Assembly: GCF_000428045.1 (NCBI RefSeq)
Contig: NZ_ATZE01000021.1
Coordinates: 62,001 to 126,000, forward strand
From: Sedimenticola selenatireducens DSM 17993
Lineage (GTDB): Bacteria; Pseudomonadota; Gammaproteobacteria; Chromatiales; Chromatiaceae
Direction: 5' to 3'
DNA: 64,000 nt
Part shown: piece after piece, positions 44,333-53,432 of the stretch
Numbering within the stretch: position 1 is the stretch's first letter
How the letters are laid out: each line of letters begins with the position of its first letter
Notes under the pieces: generated by a model
The model's input: only the letters and a program-made list of their open reading frames with translations
Told to the model about the DNA's origin: nothing
Databases searched by the model: none
Translations under genes and position numbers: made by a program

Positions 44333-44367
44333 ATCAACAATCACCTGATATACAGGTGATTGTTGAT
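44333..44367 (+). terminator. 15-bp perfect inverted repeat after the decarboxylase gene
   Basis: ATCAACAATCACCTG and its exact inverse around ATATA, 210 nt after the decarboxylase stop and 22 nt before the UbiA start. No T run follows (TTAAAC only), so it could be a terminator, an operator or a leader hairpin that hides the UbiA start region. I call it a terminator with low confidence. Confidence 0.45.
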
Positions 44368-44388
44368 TAAACAAGCGGACGCTTGATC

Positions 44389-45258
44389 ATGGTACTAAGG
44401 GCAAAATTCAGCGCCTATGCACGTTTGTCACGAATTGATCGACCAATAGGTAGTTTTTTATTATTGTGGCCTTGTCTTATGGCACTTTGGCTGTCGGCTG
44501 GTGGCGTACCGGATTATAATGTGCTGATCATCTTTGTGGTCGGCGTGTTTATTATGCGGGCTTGCGGTTGCATCATTAATGACTATGCTGATCGCAATCT
44601 GGATGCTCATGTTGAACGGACTAAACTACGGCCATTAGCCAGTGGTGAAATCTCAGTTTCGGAAGCGCTGGGACTATTTGTATTACTCGGACTATTGGCA
44701 TTTGGGTTGGTCTTAATGCTGAACCCACTAGCGATCAAGCTCTCAATAGTCGGCATCTTGCTGACTATAATTTATCCTTTTTCTAAACGTTTAACTCACA
44801 TGCCACAAATGCTCCTAGGTATTGTTTGGAGCTGGTCTATTCCCATGGCCTATGCGGCTCAAACAGGGGGCCTTCCCTCTGAGGTTTGGTGGCTATTTTT
44901 CGCTAATTGGTGCTGGACCGTGGCTTATGACACCATGTATGCCATGGTGGATCGAGATGATGATTTAAAAGTAGGTATCAAATCAACAGCGATCTTGTTC
45001 GGCCACTATGATCGGCAGTTCATTGGGCTGTTTCAACTGTTCACGTTGGTTTGCTTTTTAGCCGTTGGCGTCATCGCTGATAGAGGAGCGTTGTATCTTA
45101 CTGGCCTGGGGGCTTTTACCATATTTTGCCTTTATCAACAGAAACTCATTTTTACGCGGGATCGGCTACTATGTTTTAATGCTTTCCTCAATAATAACTG
45201 GGCTGGTATGGTGTTATTTGTTGCGCTGGGCGTAGACTATCTAATCTATCCTGGATAA
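44389..45258 (+). CDS. ubiA: UbiA-type 4-hydroxybenzoate polyprenyltransferase
   Basis: A 289-residue membrane prenyltransferase with about nine helices, start ATG 44389. Both Asp-rich magnesium-diphosphate motifs are intact: [15 protein letters not shown] (about 64-78) and [13 protein letters not shown] (about 185-197). The early [20 protein letters not shown] is the UbiA signature. It attaches the polyprenyl chain in ubiquinone synthesis at the inner membrane. A full-length ubiA on mobile cargo is unusual. It might boost or alter the quinone pool that accepts electrons from the hydroxylase and hydroxyhydroquinone oxidation, or prenylate another hydroxyarene. It lies alone between a hairpin and the convergent activator gene. 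Confidence 0.9.
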   Translation: MVLRAKFSAYARLSRIDRPIGSFLLLWPCLMALWLSAGGVPDYNVLIIFVVGVFIMRACGCIINDYADRNLDAHVERTKLRPLASGEISVSEALGLFVLLGLLAFGLVLMLNPLAIKLSIVGILLTIIYPFSKRLTHMPQMLLGIVWSWSIPMAYAAQTGGLPSEVWWLFFANWCWTVAYDTMYAMVDRDDDLKVGIKSTAILFGHYDRQFIGLFQLFTLVCFLAVGVIADRGALYLTGLGAFTIFCLYQQKLIFTRDRLLCFNAFLNNNWAGMVLFVALGVDYLIYPG

Positions 45259-45457
45259 TTCACCAAGTTGATCGCTATGAACCGCCAAAAAACAAGATAC
45301 CTCTCTTACACCATGAGGTGCATAGACCTGTTAAGGGCGCGTACGATATATCTAACTCAAACACTTTTAGCATCTATTGCACCGCGAGGAATTTTGCGCT
45401 TTTTATGATGCGAAGTATCGTTGCGCAAAGAAGCGCCCCTAACTTTTTGTGAATCAA

Positions 45458-47593
45458 CTAGTTGTAATTGATAACTTTGTTCAAATTATACTCTTTGATG
45501 CGTCGATATACCGTGCTTCGGGAGATACCAAGAATCTTGGATACCTCAGCGATATTGCCATTCGTTTCGACCATTGCTTTCTGGAGACATTTGAACTCCG
45601 CATTCTTGATCGACAATGACTCGATTTCGTTTTCCACCGACGATTCCGTTTCGCGAAATGGCATATGAATGGAGGCTTCTGCGGGCATCTGCAAAGGGTC
45701 ACGAGTAATGGCACCAAGAAAGCCCGGAGCGCATTCCGATGGGGATTCACTGATCATTTTTTGCCCATGCTTTAAAATTCTTTCTGGAAGATTTTCTGCA
45801 TGAATAGCCCCATCATGGCTGGTGAGCTCTGCCATTTCCATAACGTTCTCCAATTCGCGAATATTGCCCGGCCAGTTATAGCCCAGCAAATAGGTCATCG
45901 CATCTGGAGCAATTTGGACACATTCCCGCCCTGACTTTTGAGAATTCCGCTTCAAGAATTCCGTACTTAGGCGTTCAATATCGCCTGGTCGATCACGTAG
46001 AGACGGAACCTGAATCTCAATCACACTAAGACGAAAATATAGATCCTGCCGGAAACCCTGGTTGACTCCCTTTTCGTACAAATCTTCGTTTGTGGCTGCG
46101 ATTACGCGAATATCCAATTTTATAGGCTTAGTGTCTCCAAGGCGGGTTATGGTGCCATCCTGCAATACGCGAAGAAACTTTACCTGCACATCCAGGGGCA
46201 TCTGGCTTATCTCGTCCAAGAACACGGTCCCGCCATCTGCCAATTCCAGCTTGCCGGTCTGCCCCCCCTGTCGTGCCCCGGTAAAAGCTCCGTTTGCGTA
46301 GCCCATAATTTCCGATTCGATCAGATCACGAGGGATAGCGGCGCAGTTTATCGCAACAAAAGGCCCGTTCTTGCGGTCACTGGCGTTATGGATAGAATGG
46401 GCAAACAATTCTTTGCCAGTCCCCGTTTCACCGGTAATTAGTACGCGTGAATCTGAAGCTGCCGCAGTTTTAGCTAACTCCACCTGACGACGCAAAGAAT
46501 CAGCCCCGCCCACAATGTCCTCAAAGCAATAGCCGGCCCTCAGGCCAGAGGCCTCACGAACGCGGTTTAAATACGCCTTCTTTTCTGTTAGAAAAAGCAG
46601 TGAACCGGTATGGCCTGACAAATCCTGAACAACGTAGGATTTAACCATCAGGAACGCACGCTTGCGGTTTTTCTCAATGGGTACTTCAACGGAGTTCAAC
46701 GACTCGCCGGCAGTGATGGCATTAAGAAGGCTTTGGTTGCGTGGAAATATCTTAGAGACACTCTGCCCAAGGAGGGTCTTAATGTCCATGCCGATCAGGT
46801 GCAGCGCCTTATGGTTCGCATGTAGAATCAAGCCCTTGGAGTCGACCATAATAATCGCCTCGGAAATGCACCGAAAAATTGACTGAATCAGCTGATCCGC
46901 TTTGCGTTTCTCTTTAATGGAGTGCTTTCTTTTGAGGCTATCCGATATCGAATTAGCCGCCGATATTACCATTCCGAGTGTATGTTTATGAACGCGATTG
47001 GACTCCCCCGATAGGGTGATAGCACCGATTAGCTCGCCCTCGGGCGAGGTTACCGGAGCCGATGAACAAGTCCACGCGTGATGGCTTGCATTAAAGTGTT
47101 CGGGACCACTGAGCTGGACCGGTTTTTTACTGTACAGACAGAGTCCAATCGCGTTGGTACCGACTTCTCTTTCAGTCCGACAGCACCCTTCCACGTAATT
47201 GTTCTTTTTGGCGAAGGACAGTGCTTTCTCATCTCCGAAAACGGCCAGCACAATCCCGTTATGATCCGCAAGTGTCAGGATGAAACCCGTATCTTTCGCC
47301 GCCAGTCGCAGCGACTCCATCACTGGTTCAGATGCTTCGATTAACTCGCTGTTTTTTTCCTTTATTATCTTAATGCTTTGATGGCTAATCTTGACGTTCG
47401 TCTTGGGGGCATCAGGACGAAGCCCATGCCTAACGGAGCGTTTCCATGATTCGATAACCTCATGACGAATAACTTTCCCATCTATCTCCCCGGTAGAAAA
47501 GAATTTAAGCCATGCCTGGCGCTGTTTCTCATGAAAATCGAGTACCTGATCCACCGATTCAAAGTGAGCATTCAAGTTGGATTTGGCTAACAT
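45458..47593 (-). CDS. Sigma-54-dependent activator, AcoR/RedR type (copy 2)
   Basis: A 711-residue enhancer-binding protein paralogous along its whole length to the copy at 24.7 kb. The start is ATG 47593 (MLAKSNLNAH) with GGAGG upstream. Order: N-terminal helix, GAF-type sensor, PAS, AAA+ domain with GETGTGKE, canonical GAFTGA loop, GGTVFLDEIS, and Fis-type HTH (NIAEVSKILGISRSTVYRRI). The HTHs of the two copies are nearly identical, so they may share DNA sites or form mixed oligomers. Two such activators (RedR1, RedR2) are known for the Azoarcus resorcinol genes. It is convergent with ubiA and divergent from a TetR-type gene. Confidence 0.92.
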   Translation of the reverse strand: MLAKSNLNAHFESVDQVLDFHEKQRQAWLKFFSTGEIDGKVIRHEVIESWKRSVRHGLRPDAPKTNVKISHQSIKIIKEKNSELIEASEPVMESLRLAAKDTGFILTLADHNGIVLAVFGDEKALSFAKKNNYVEGCCRTEREVGTNAIGLCLYSKKPVQLSGPEHFNASHHAWTCSSAPVTSPEGELIGAITLSGESNRVHKHTLGMVISAANSISDSLKRKHSIKEKRKADQLIQSIFRCISEAIIMVDSKGLILHANHKALHLIGMDIKTLLGQSVSKIFPRNQSLLNAITAGESLNSVEVPIEKNRKRAFLMVKSYVVQDLSGHTGSLLFLTEKKAYLNRVREASGLRAGYCFEDIVGGADSLRRQVELAKTAAASDSRVLITGETGTGKELFAHSIHNASDRKNGPFVAINCAAIPRDLIESEIMGYANGAFTGARQGGQTGKLELADGGTVFLDEISQMPLDVQVKFLRVLQDGTITRLGDTKPIKLDIRVIAATNEDLYEKGVNQGFRQDLYFRLSVIEIQVPSLRDRPGDIERLSTEFLKRNSQKSGRECVQIAPDAMTYLLGYNWPGNIRELENVMEMAELTSHDGAIHAENLPERILKHGQKMISESPSECAPGFLGAITRDPLQMPAEASIHMPFRETESSVENEIESLSIKNAEFKCLQKAMVETNGNIAEVSKILGISRSTVYRRIKEYNLNKVINYN

Positions 47594-47875
47594 GGCATCC
47601 TCCACACGACCCGCTGTTTGCATACATATTGAGAAGCATTTCAGCCTGTCCAACTCTTCCTTGTTCGGGTTGTTATATCCTCGCGGCATTCTCAGGCTGA
47701 CACAGGTGTATCTTGCAGACACAAACATACATCAGTATCGAATGTAATTCAAGTTTGACTGCTATTCTTTTTTGCGTACTATTCGATTGGCTTATATAGT
47801 CAAAACATCTGAGGCCGAAAATGCCTTGTATTTTGTGAGCCAATTTTGTACGAAATTGGACTGGGGATAATCCGA

Positions 47876-48508
47876 TTGGGAACACCAAAAAAAGAGAACC
47901 GTGTTACACGACGCCAGAAACGAAACCGCCTTGCGTTGATCGAAGCTGGCCGCGAAGTAATGTCAAAAAAAGGAATAGACGCCGCCACCATGCAAGAGAT
48001 CGCAGACGCTGCAGATCTTGGTGCCGGCACTATCTACAGCTATTTTCGCTCCAAAGAAGACCTAGCAATTGCCGTTATCGAATCGTTGATGTCCAACCTT
48101 GCTGTCCGCATTGACCAAGTGACCAATACCTTTAACGATCCAGCCCGAGTATATGCATATGGCATCCGCACAGTGCTTAACACGGCTTGCCAGGATGAGC
48201 GCTGGAAGCAACTCTTGTATCGATCTGAAGTCATTTCTAAAGCCATTTATAGCTGCTTTGGTCCGTTCGCAATTCGCGATCTGGATAACGCCAGCAAGGC
48301 AGGCCGGTTCCAGATCGCCGATACCGATCTGAACTGGCGACTGACCTCCTATGCCATAGTGGGGGTTGCCATCGCCATCACCAGCGGCGAATTGACACAG
48401 GACAGTATCGACCAGGCCGTAATTCGCTTACTGTGCATGGCTGGTCTCGAAGAGCCACAAGCGATGGAATTGGCCAACCTCCCCTGCCCGCCCCTTGCAC
48501 CAGAATAA
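47876..48508 (+). CDS. TetR-family transcriptional regulator
   Basis: A repressor of about 210 residues. The start is uncertain: TTG 47876 has GGGGA at a suitable distance, while the open frame extends to TTG 47846; no ATG is available before the HTH. The N-terminal HTH is clear: ALIEAGREVMSKKGIDAATM, then IADAADLGAGTIYSYFRSKEDL. The rest is a helical ligand domain with no named motif. It is the last cargo gene, about 200 nt from the ICE membrane protein gene. It may control ICE or cargo functions; targets are unknown. Confidence 0.82.
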   Translation: MGTPKKENRVTRRQKRNRLALIEAGREVMSKKGIDAATMQEIADAADLGAGTIYSYFRSKEDLAIAVIESLMSNLAVRIDQVTNTFNDPARVYAYGIRTVLNTACQDERWKQLLYRSEVISKAIYSCFGPFAIRDLDNASKAGRFQIADTDLNWRLTSYAIVGVAIAITSGELTQDSIDQAVIRLLCMAGLEEPQAMELANLPCPPLAPE

Positions 48509-48714
48509 CTGCGCCGCCAATTCGTTACCCACCGATCATGTGTATAGAATTCAGGATCTGCGGAAATGATGAGTAGTTCAGAGGGACTGTTGATATATTT
48601 CTAAAACAAAGGAAAAGCGACTCATCTAAAATCGAAGGACATGTGATCAATCTCGACTTGCAGGCACCTCAGCTGCCAACACTGAACAATAATACAGGGA
48701 CGGAGAGATGTATT

Positions 48715-49449
48715 TCATAAGTATTTCTTAAAAGTACTCGCAGTCACCGCCACGCTCAGTGCAAACAGCGTGGCAAATGGCAGTACGACAAATGTAGGAT
48801 GCAGGCTGAATGGCAGGGCGAGATAGGTGACCCAGGCCAACACCACCAGGGGAAGTGCCGCCTTCTTGGCATAGTGGTAGACAAACGAGCTCTCCCGGCC
48901 CCCGCCCCATCGTCGCAGATCCCGTTGCACCAACCCATCGACGAGGGCCAGCAGGCTGAACAGCAGGAAGACCGGCATCGCCAGGATAAGGATCGCCAGA
49001 CGCACCGAGAACAGCTGGGTGATTTGCATCATCGCGATCACGAACTCCGCGGTGGGACGGTAGTACTTGTGCAGCGTGGGCCTGAGTCCCGTCTCGCCCT
49101 GCAGTGGCGCGGGAGTAACCCAGTGGATGAGGTCCACGAACCGGGTCACCTCGAACAGGTAGTGATAGGTGTTATCGGCAACCCGTTTGGCGAAGCGTGC
49201 CGGGTCGGAGGTGATGACGCTTCTCCTGAAATCGGTGTCCAGATAGCCGATCTCCCGGGAGAGCATGGCCCGGCTATGTTCGAGGCCCTCATCCGGCCAC
49301 CAGAGCAGCATGCCGGCCCATTCGATGATGATCGAGAACAGGAGCGAGAGCAGCAGCCACTGGATGATCCTGGCCAGGGCGCCGAGGCTTTTCGCGATCA
49401 GCCCTTCCTGAACCACCCGGCGGCGTGGGTCGGTCACGGTTTCAGCCAT
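48715..49449 (-). CDS. ICE membrane protein, TIGR03747 type
   Basis: A 244-residue inner membrane protein with three to four hydrophobic segments (about residues 32-52, 140-165 and two at 190-235). The phrase WWPDEGLEHSRAMLSREIGY and the C-terminal LPFSLHPTFVVLPFATLFAL are typical of this family (PFL_4697-like). Its ATG lies 8 nt inside the traD 3' end. In related ICEs the RAQPRD gene follows nearby, but here the 38-kb cargo begins after it. Role: component of the conjugation apparatus, unknown in detail. Confidence 0.87.
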   Translation of the reverse strand: MAETVTDPRRRVVQEGLIAKSLGALARIIQWLLLSLLFSIIIEWAGMLLWWPDEGLEHSRAMLSREIGYLDTDFRRSVITSDPARFAKRVADNTYHYLFEVTRFVDLIHWVTPAPLQGETGLRPTLHKYYRPTAEFVIAMMQITQLFSVRLAILILAMPVFLLFSLLALVDGLVQRDLRRWGGGRESSFVYHYAKKAALPLVVLAWVTYLALPFSLHPTFVVLPFATLFALSVAVTASTFKKYL

Positions 49450-51568
49450 TCGGGACCTCCTGCCCTGTGGTGGTTGCGGGTTTCGTTACCTCCGACACGG
49501 CCACCCACCAGGGCTCCTCGATCCGATACCAGTGATCGTTGGTGATGTAGGTCCGCTCCATTTCGTTGGCGATCTCGCTGAGTGTGGCCGGCATGCCGGC
49601 ATCGATTGTCGGCAGGGGCATACGGATCTTCCAGAGCTGCCCACCCTCCAGAAGCGCAAAGGCCTGCCCCTTGGGCAGGGCGATCAATTCAGCCGGCGTG
49701 AGCATCGGCACTTCGGAGACGCTGATACGATCCTCGTTGCGGGACTTGAAATCGACGCCTGATCCGGGTTCTGAGGAGTCATCCACCCCGGAGACACTCA
49801 TCAGGGTGAACACCTCGACCTTGGGCAGCTGGTCGGTCAGCATCTCTGCGGTGGCGAGCTCCTTGACCCGCAGCATGATCAGGGTGTTGAAGTTGCCCGC
49901 CACCTGCCCGGCCTTGGCTCGACTGCCGATGCGCGCCTCGACATCGGACCAGGTCTGGGTATAGGCCGTGACCTGGAAACCGGCGCCGCCGGCCTTGTTC
50001 AACAGCGGGATGAACTCATCACCGATCAGCTCGTTGAACTCATCGGCGTGCATGGAGATGGTCGGCAAGGGGGGCGGACTGGCTCCGGCGGCCTTGATCG
50101 GATCGGCCTCCACGCCGTGTTTGTAGATATGTCCGGCCACTGAGACCAGGTCGGCGAACATGGAGTTACCGACCGCACTGGCGACGGTGGTATCGGTCAG
50201 GGCATCGAGACCAACATAGACAATACCCTTGCGACGGATGACATCCATCCACTCGAAGATGGGCCGGGGATCGGCTTCATTCAGATAATCCGGCGAGATC
50301 AGCTCGGCAATCTTGCCGGTGGTCAGCTTCTCCATCAGCGGCCCCACGGAGCTGACGATCTTGTCGAAGTAGGTCTTGTCGTACTTGAACGCCGACACCA
50401 GACCGTCGAGTACCGGATCGTAGAGGTCCCGCTCCTGCAGATGGCGCATCAGTGCGATGGCCTCCAGGTTGCGGCCGCGCAGCGAGTTGGGCAGGTTACG
50501 CTCCTTGGTATTGGCGGCGATATCGGCCACCTTCTCTCGCCAATCCTCCTCCCCGTGGCGGCGCAGGTGCGCCCGTGCATACTCCATGAACAGTGGCTCG
50601 ATGTCGTTGATGTAGCGACGCACCTGTTGATAGTCCGGTCGCCGGTTCAACGCCACCAGGGCGCGGGCGATGATGTTGACGAAGCGCCAGGCGAACTCCT
50701 TGAACGCCGCCGAGTTGCCCTCGCTCGGGAGCTGGTTGGCAACTCGAGTGGCGACCTCGGTGATGCGGGAGAAGTTGCCGATGGCGTTGTAGCGGGCCGA
50801 GACCTCGGGAAAACCGAGATGGAACATATAGAAGGCCTTGGCCCGCCCCGCCCGCCTGGCCTCGGCATAGACCCGGCGCAACAGATCGGCATCTCCCTTG
50901 GGGTCGAAGACGATCACCACATCGCCGCGTCGGATATCCTGGGCAATGAGTATCTCGGCGAGCCGCGTCTTGCCGACACGGGTGGTGCCCAGCACCAGGG
51001 TATGACCGACCCGCTCACCGATATCCATCCAGACATCCTGCTCGTCGGGCTCCACGGCGTGCAGGGCCGGCTTGCCGCCGACCGGCGGCAACGGCGCCAG
51101 GGGATTCCAGCCGCTACGGGTGCGCAGGAAGCGGGCCAGTAGACCCAGCACGGCGACCGACTCCCACGCCACCTCCTTGCGACGCGCCCATCGATACAGA
51201 CGCCCCGGTTGAACGTAGCCCTGGACCTCGGGCCGGAGGGTATCCCGCAGGCGCTGCGTATGCTGCTGGGACCAGCGAAAGCCCTTGCCGAGAAACAGCT
51301 TGTGGCGACTGAGCGGGATCTTGGCGGCGGCTAGTCGATAGGTGGGTAGGCGGCGCATATTGCGCTGATAACGCATCACCCGCCAGGCTTGGCGGGCCCG
51401 AATCATACCGATCAGGGCCAGTGTCGCCCCGGCGCCATAGGCGATGCCCGGAGGCATCATCAAGGCCCAGGGGGCGAGTACCGCGATGAGCGCCGTGGCG
51501 AACGCCACCAGCGTCGACCACAGCTCCACAGGTTGGCGCAGCAGCGCCTCGATGGGATGCCGGCTCAC
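49442..51568 (-). CDS. traD: Conjugative coupling protein TraD
   Basis: A 708-residue type IV coupling protein. The start is GTG 51568, which overlaps the stop of the upstream gene (GTGA); the longer frame to 51769 runs in a second frame through that gene and is rejected. Two N-terminal transmembrane helices (about 15-60) precede the ATPase domain: Walker A LGTTRVGKTRL (about 190-200), FDPKGDAD (about 220) and Walker B MHADEFNELIGDE (about 505). It links the relaxosome to the secretion channel and pumps DNA. The class is the SXT/TOL TraD type (TIGR03743). Confidence 0.93.
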   Translation of the reverse strand: MSRHPIEALLRQPVELWSTLVAFATALIAVLAPWALMMPPGIAYGAGATLALIGMIRARQAWRVMRYQRNMRRLPTYRLAAAKIPLSRHKLFLGKGFRWSQQHTQRLRDTLRPEVQGYVQPGRLYRWARRKEVAWESVAVLGLLARFLRTRSGWNPLAPLPPVGGKPALHAVEPDEQDVWMDIGERVGHTLVLGTTRVGKTRLAEILIAQDIRRGDVVIVFDPKGDADLLRRVYAEARRAGRAKAFYMFHLGFPEVSARYNAIGNFSRITEVATRVANQLPSEGNSAAFKEFAWRFVNIIARALVALNRRPDYQQVRRYINDIEPLFMEYARAHLRRHGEEDWREKVADIAANTKERNLPNSLRGRNLEAIALMRHLQERDLYDPVLDGLVSAFKYDKTYFDKIVSSVGPLMEKLTTGKIAELISPDYLNEADPRPIFEWMDVIRRKGIVYVGLDALTDTTVASAVGNSMFADLVSVAGHIYKHGVEADPIKAAGASPPPLPTISMHADEFNELIGDEFIPLLNKAGGAGFQVTAYTQTWSDVEARIGSRAKAGQVAGNFNTLIMLRVKELATAEMLTDQLPKVEVFTLMSVSGVDDSSEPGSGVDFKSRNEDRISVSEVPMLTPAELIALPKGQAFALLEGGQLWKIRMPLPTIDAGMPATLSEIANEMERTYITNDHWYRIEEPWWVAVSEVTKPATTTGQEVPNG

Positions 51569-52095
51569 TGCTCGATGCCCTGGGCGGTAATCAATACCGG
51601 GTAGTGCGTGAGGTTCAGGGCGGTTGCGATATCCACCGCGGAGGCCGGCATGATGGGCAAGCCACCGGACAGGCTGGCGATGGCCTGCAGATCCGCCCGC
51701 GTTTCCGCCTGTACCAGCATACCCACCGCGCCCATAGATTTGAGGCGATCGCGATGTTGCAGGAGCCACTGCCTGGATGCGGGATCGGAACCGATGAGAA
51801 AGAACGGCCGGGCAAACCTCCGATCTTGCGACCTCGCCCGTACCGGCCCCGGACTCAGGCCGGGGGAGCGAATCGGCAACAGGGCCTGGACGTCCGCCGC
51901 GCCCTGCCGGGGCGTGTTGATCGGCGGATCTTCGGTTGCTGGCTCGGTACGCTCCAGTATCTCCAGATAGGGCGCCAGAGTCCGGGTATCACCAGTGTCG
52001 TAAATCACCGTGACGCCCGACCACACCGGCACGGCTATTAGCACCAGGCCGGTCAGCGCCCACCTATAGAACGATTTATGCGATCGTTTCATCAT
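51565..52095 (-). CDS. ICE protein, TIGR03765 (PFL_4695) type
   Basis: A 176-residue exported protein with an N-terminal hydrophobic segment (about 10-27). The core YDTGDTRTLAPYLEIL and the C-terminal LTHYPVLITAQGIEQ are characteristic of this ICE family. It has no known enzymatic role. It lies between the lytic transglycosylase and traD genes, the conserved order, and its TGA overlaps the traD GTG. Confidence 0.87.
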   Translation of the reverse strand: MMKRSHKSFYRWALTGLVLIAVPVWSGVTVIYDTGDTRTLAPYLEILERTEPATEDPPINTPRQGAADVQALLPIRSPGLSPGPVRARSQDRRFARPFFLIGSDPASRQWLLQHRDRLKSMGAVGMLVQAETRADLQAIASLSGGLPIMPASAVDIATALNLTHYPVLITAQGIEQ

Positions 52096-52104
52096 CGCAC
52101 AGTG

Positions 52105-52659
52105 CTACCTGTTTGACGCCAGCCGTTGCCAGTGCCCCGCCACCCGTATCCGATAGCGTTCCGCACGAGCCTTGTTACCGGGGGAGTGATAGCAGCCGAC
52201 GCCAGCCCACCAGTCACGCCGCCGCTCGAAGCAGTCCCGCAGGATCCGGGCCGCCACCCGCAAGTTGTGATAGGGATCCAGTGCCTGCCAGGTATCCCCC
52301 AGTTTGTCCTGGTGGAAGCGCCAGTTCACTTGCATCAGACCGATGTCGATGGAGCGTTTTCCTCCGGCGATTGACTGACTCAGGGCCTCCCAGGCGGCTA
52401 CACGCGAGGGGAAGAGATGGCTGCGGCCGGCGACATTCAGGGTCCAAGGCCAGGGTTGGCGCACCCCCTCCTCGCTTTTTCCCACACCGCTTTCCGCCAG
52501 GGCGATGGCATAGAGCACGGTATACGGGACACCGTATTCCGCTGCGATGAGGCGATAACCGCTGGGGATAGACGATCCGCCCCACCCGGCCGTCGGCCAG
52601 AGGATCCCGTGGACGGCCACCCAGCAGACGAACAGGCGGTACGGTAGGCATACGCTCAT
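52105..52659 (-). CDS. Lytic transglycosylase, SLT domain
   Basis: A 184-residue secreted peptidoglycan lyase. A signal peptide (about 1-27) precedes the goose-lysozyme-like domain: the catalytic Glu in YAIALAESGVGKSE (about 56), the IDIGLMQVNW motif (about 106-115) and YHNLRVAARIL (about 130). It opens the cell wall for assembly of the conjugation channel. It overlaps the upstream gene by 4 nt and is 9 nt from the next one. Confidence 0.92.
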   Translation of the reverse strand: MSVCLPYRLFVCWVAVHGILWPTAGWGGSSIPSGYRLIAAEYGVPYTVLYAIALAESGVGKSEEGVRQPWPWTLNVAGRSHLFPSRVAAWEALSQSIAGGKRSIDIGLMQVNWRFHQDKLGDTWQALDPYHNLRVAARILRDCFERRRDWWAGVGCYHSPGNKARAERYRIRVAGHWQRLASNR

Positions 52660-53432
52660 AACGCCGAGGGGCGCAGTGGCGACAGCGCCTCATCGCGTAG
52701 ACGCAGCAGGTAGGGGGACTCCTCCTTTCCTTGGGTGAGCCGCTGCAATGCACCCGCCTCGTGGTTCAGGGTGATCCGGCGGCTGCGCACCCATGCCGGA
52801 TCGATCCCGTGAGCGGCGGCCCATGCGCGCACCGCCGGGTCATCACCGGGTTTCACGCCGGTGATGTAGATGTCGATACCGGCCAGGTCATCAACGCGCT
52901 TGCGCAACCTGTTCCACAAGGCGTCACAGGCCGGGCAATCCGGCCGGGTGAAGAACAACACCCGATCGGACGACTGCAGGGCACCCTTGCTGTCGCCAGG
53001 CCCGGGCAGGCGGGCGGGATCGATCAGGGGCTCATCCGGATAGAGGCGTTTACCGGCCTCATCATAGGCGTGCTGGAAGGCCAGTATCCGACCCACGTCC
53101 TCGCGCATGGCATGGACCCAGCGCTCGGCATAGCGACGACGCTCGGTCTCATCCCGGGCATGGATCCCCAGGACTTCGATGGGTGAGATGGTCGCTGGAC
53201 TGATGCTGGCGCGGATGCCCTGCATCAACTGCTTGTAACGATGCCACTCCTGCGGCGACAGGTCCCAGGCACGTGATCGCGCCAACTCGGTCGGGGTCAG
53301 TCTGTACTCGTCTGTCGCCGACAGGTCGGTTTCGGTTTGGCTCATCCGTGTACCGGACAGTTCGATGGCAAATGCCGAGCCCATCATCAGGAGAGCCAGG
53401 AAAGCCGTTATGCGTTTCGCGCCGTTACTCAT
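52656..53432 (-). CDS. ICE protein, TIGR03759 (PFL_4693) type, thioredoxin-fold
   Basis: A 258-residue exported protein. The start is ATG 53432 (MSNGAKRITAF) because AAGGAGG precedes it; ten more upstream codons are open but unsupported. A signal peptide is cleaved near GSAFA. The C-terminal half has FFTRPDCPACDALWNRLRKR, a CPAC thioredoxin-like redox pair, and GIDPAWVRSRRITLNHEAG. It probably handles disulfides or scaffolding of the periplasmic part of the transfer system. Confidence 0.88.
   Translation of the reverse strand: MSNGAKRITAFLALLMMGSAFAIELSGTRMSQTETDLSATDEYRLTPTELARSRAWDLSPQEWHRYKQLMQGIRASISPATISPIEVLGIHARDETERRRYAERWVHAMREDVGRILAFQHAYDEAGKRLYPDEPLIDPARLPGPGDSKGALQSSDRVLFFTRPDCPACDALWNRLRKRVDDLAGIDIYITGVKPGDDPAVRAWAAAHGIDPAWVRSRRITLNHEAGALQRLTQGKEESPYLLRLRDEALSPLRPSAL

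Noticed and set aside
10029-48714. Insertion sequence or transposon ends bounding the cargo
   Set aside because: No transposase gene is present and no terminal inverted repeat or direct target duplication could be matched by eye between the two boundary regions.
51569-51769. N-terminal extension of traD to 51769
   Set aside because: It runs through the coding sequence of the TIGR03765-type gene in another frame; GTG 51568 gives the classic stop-start overlap and normal TraD topology.
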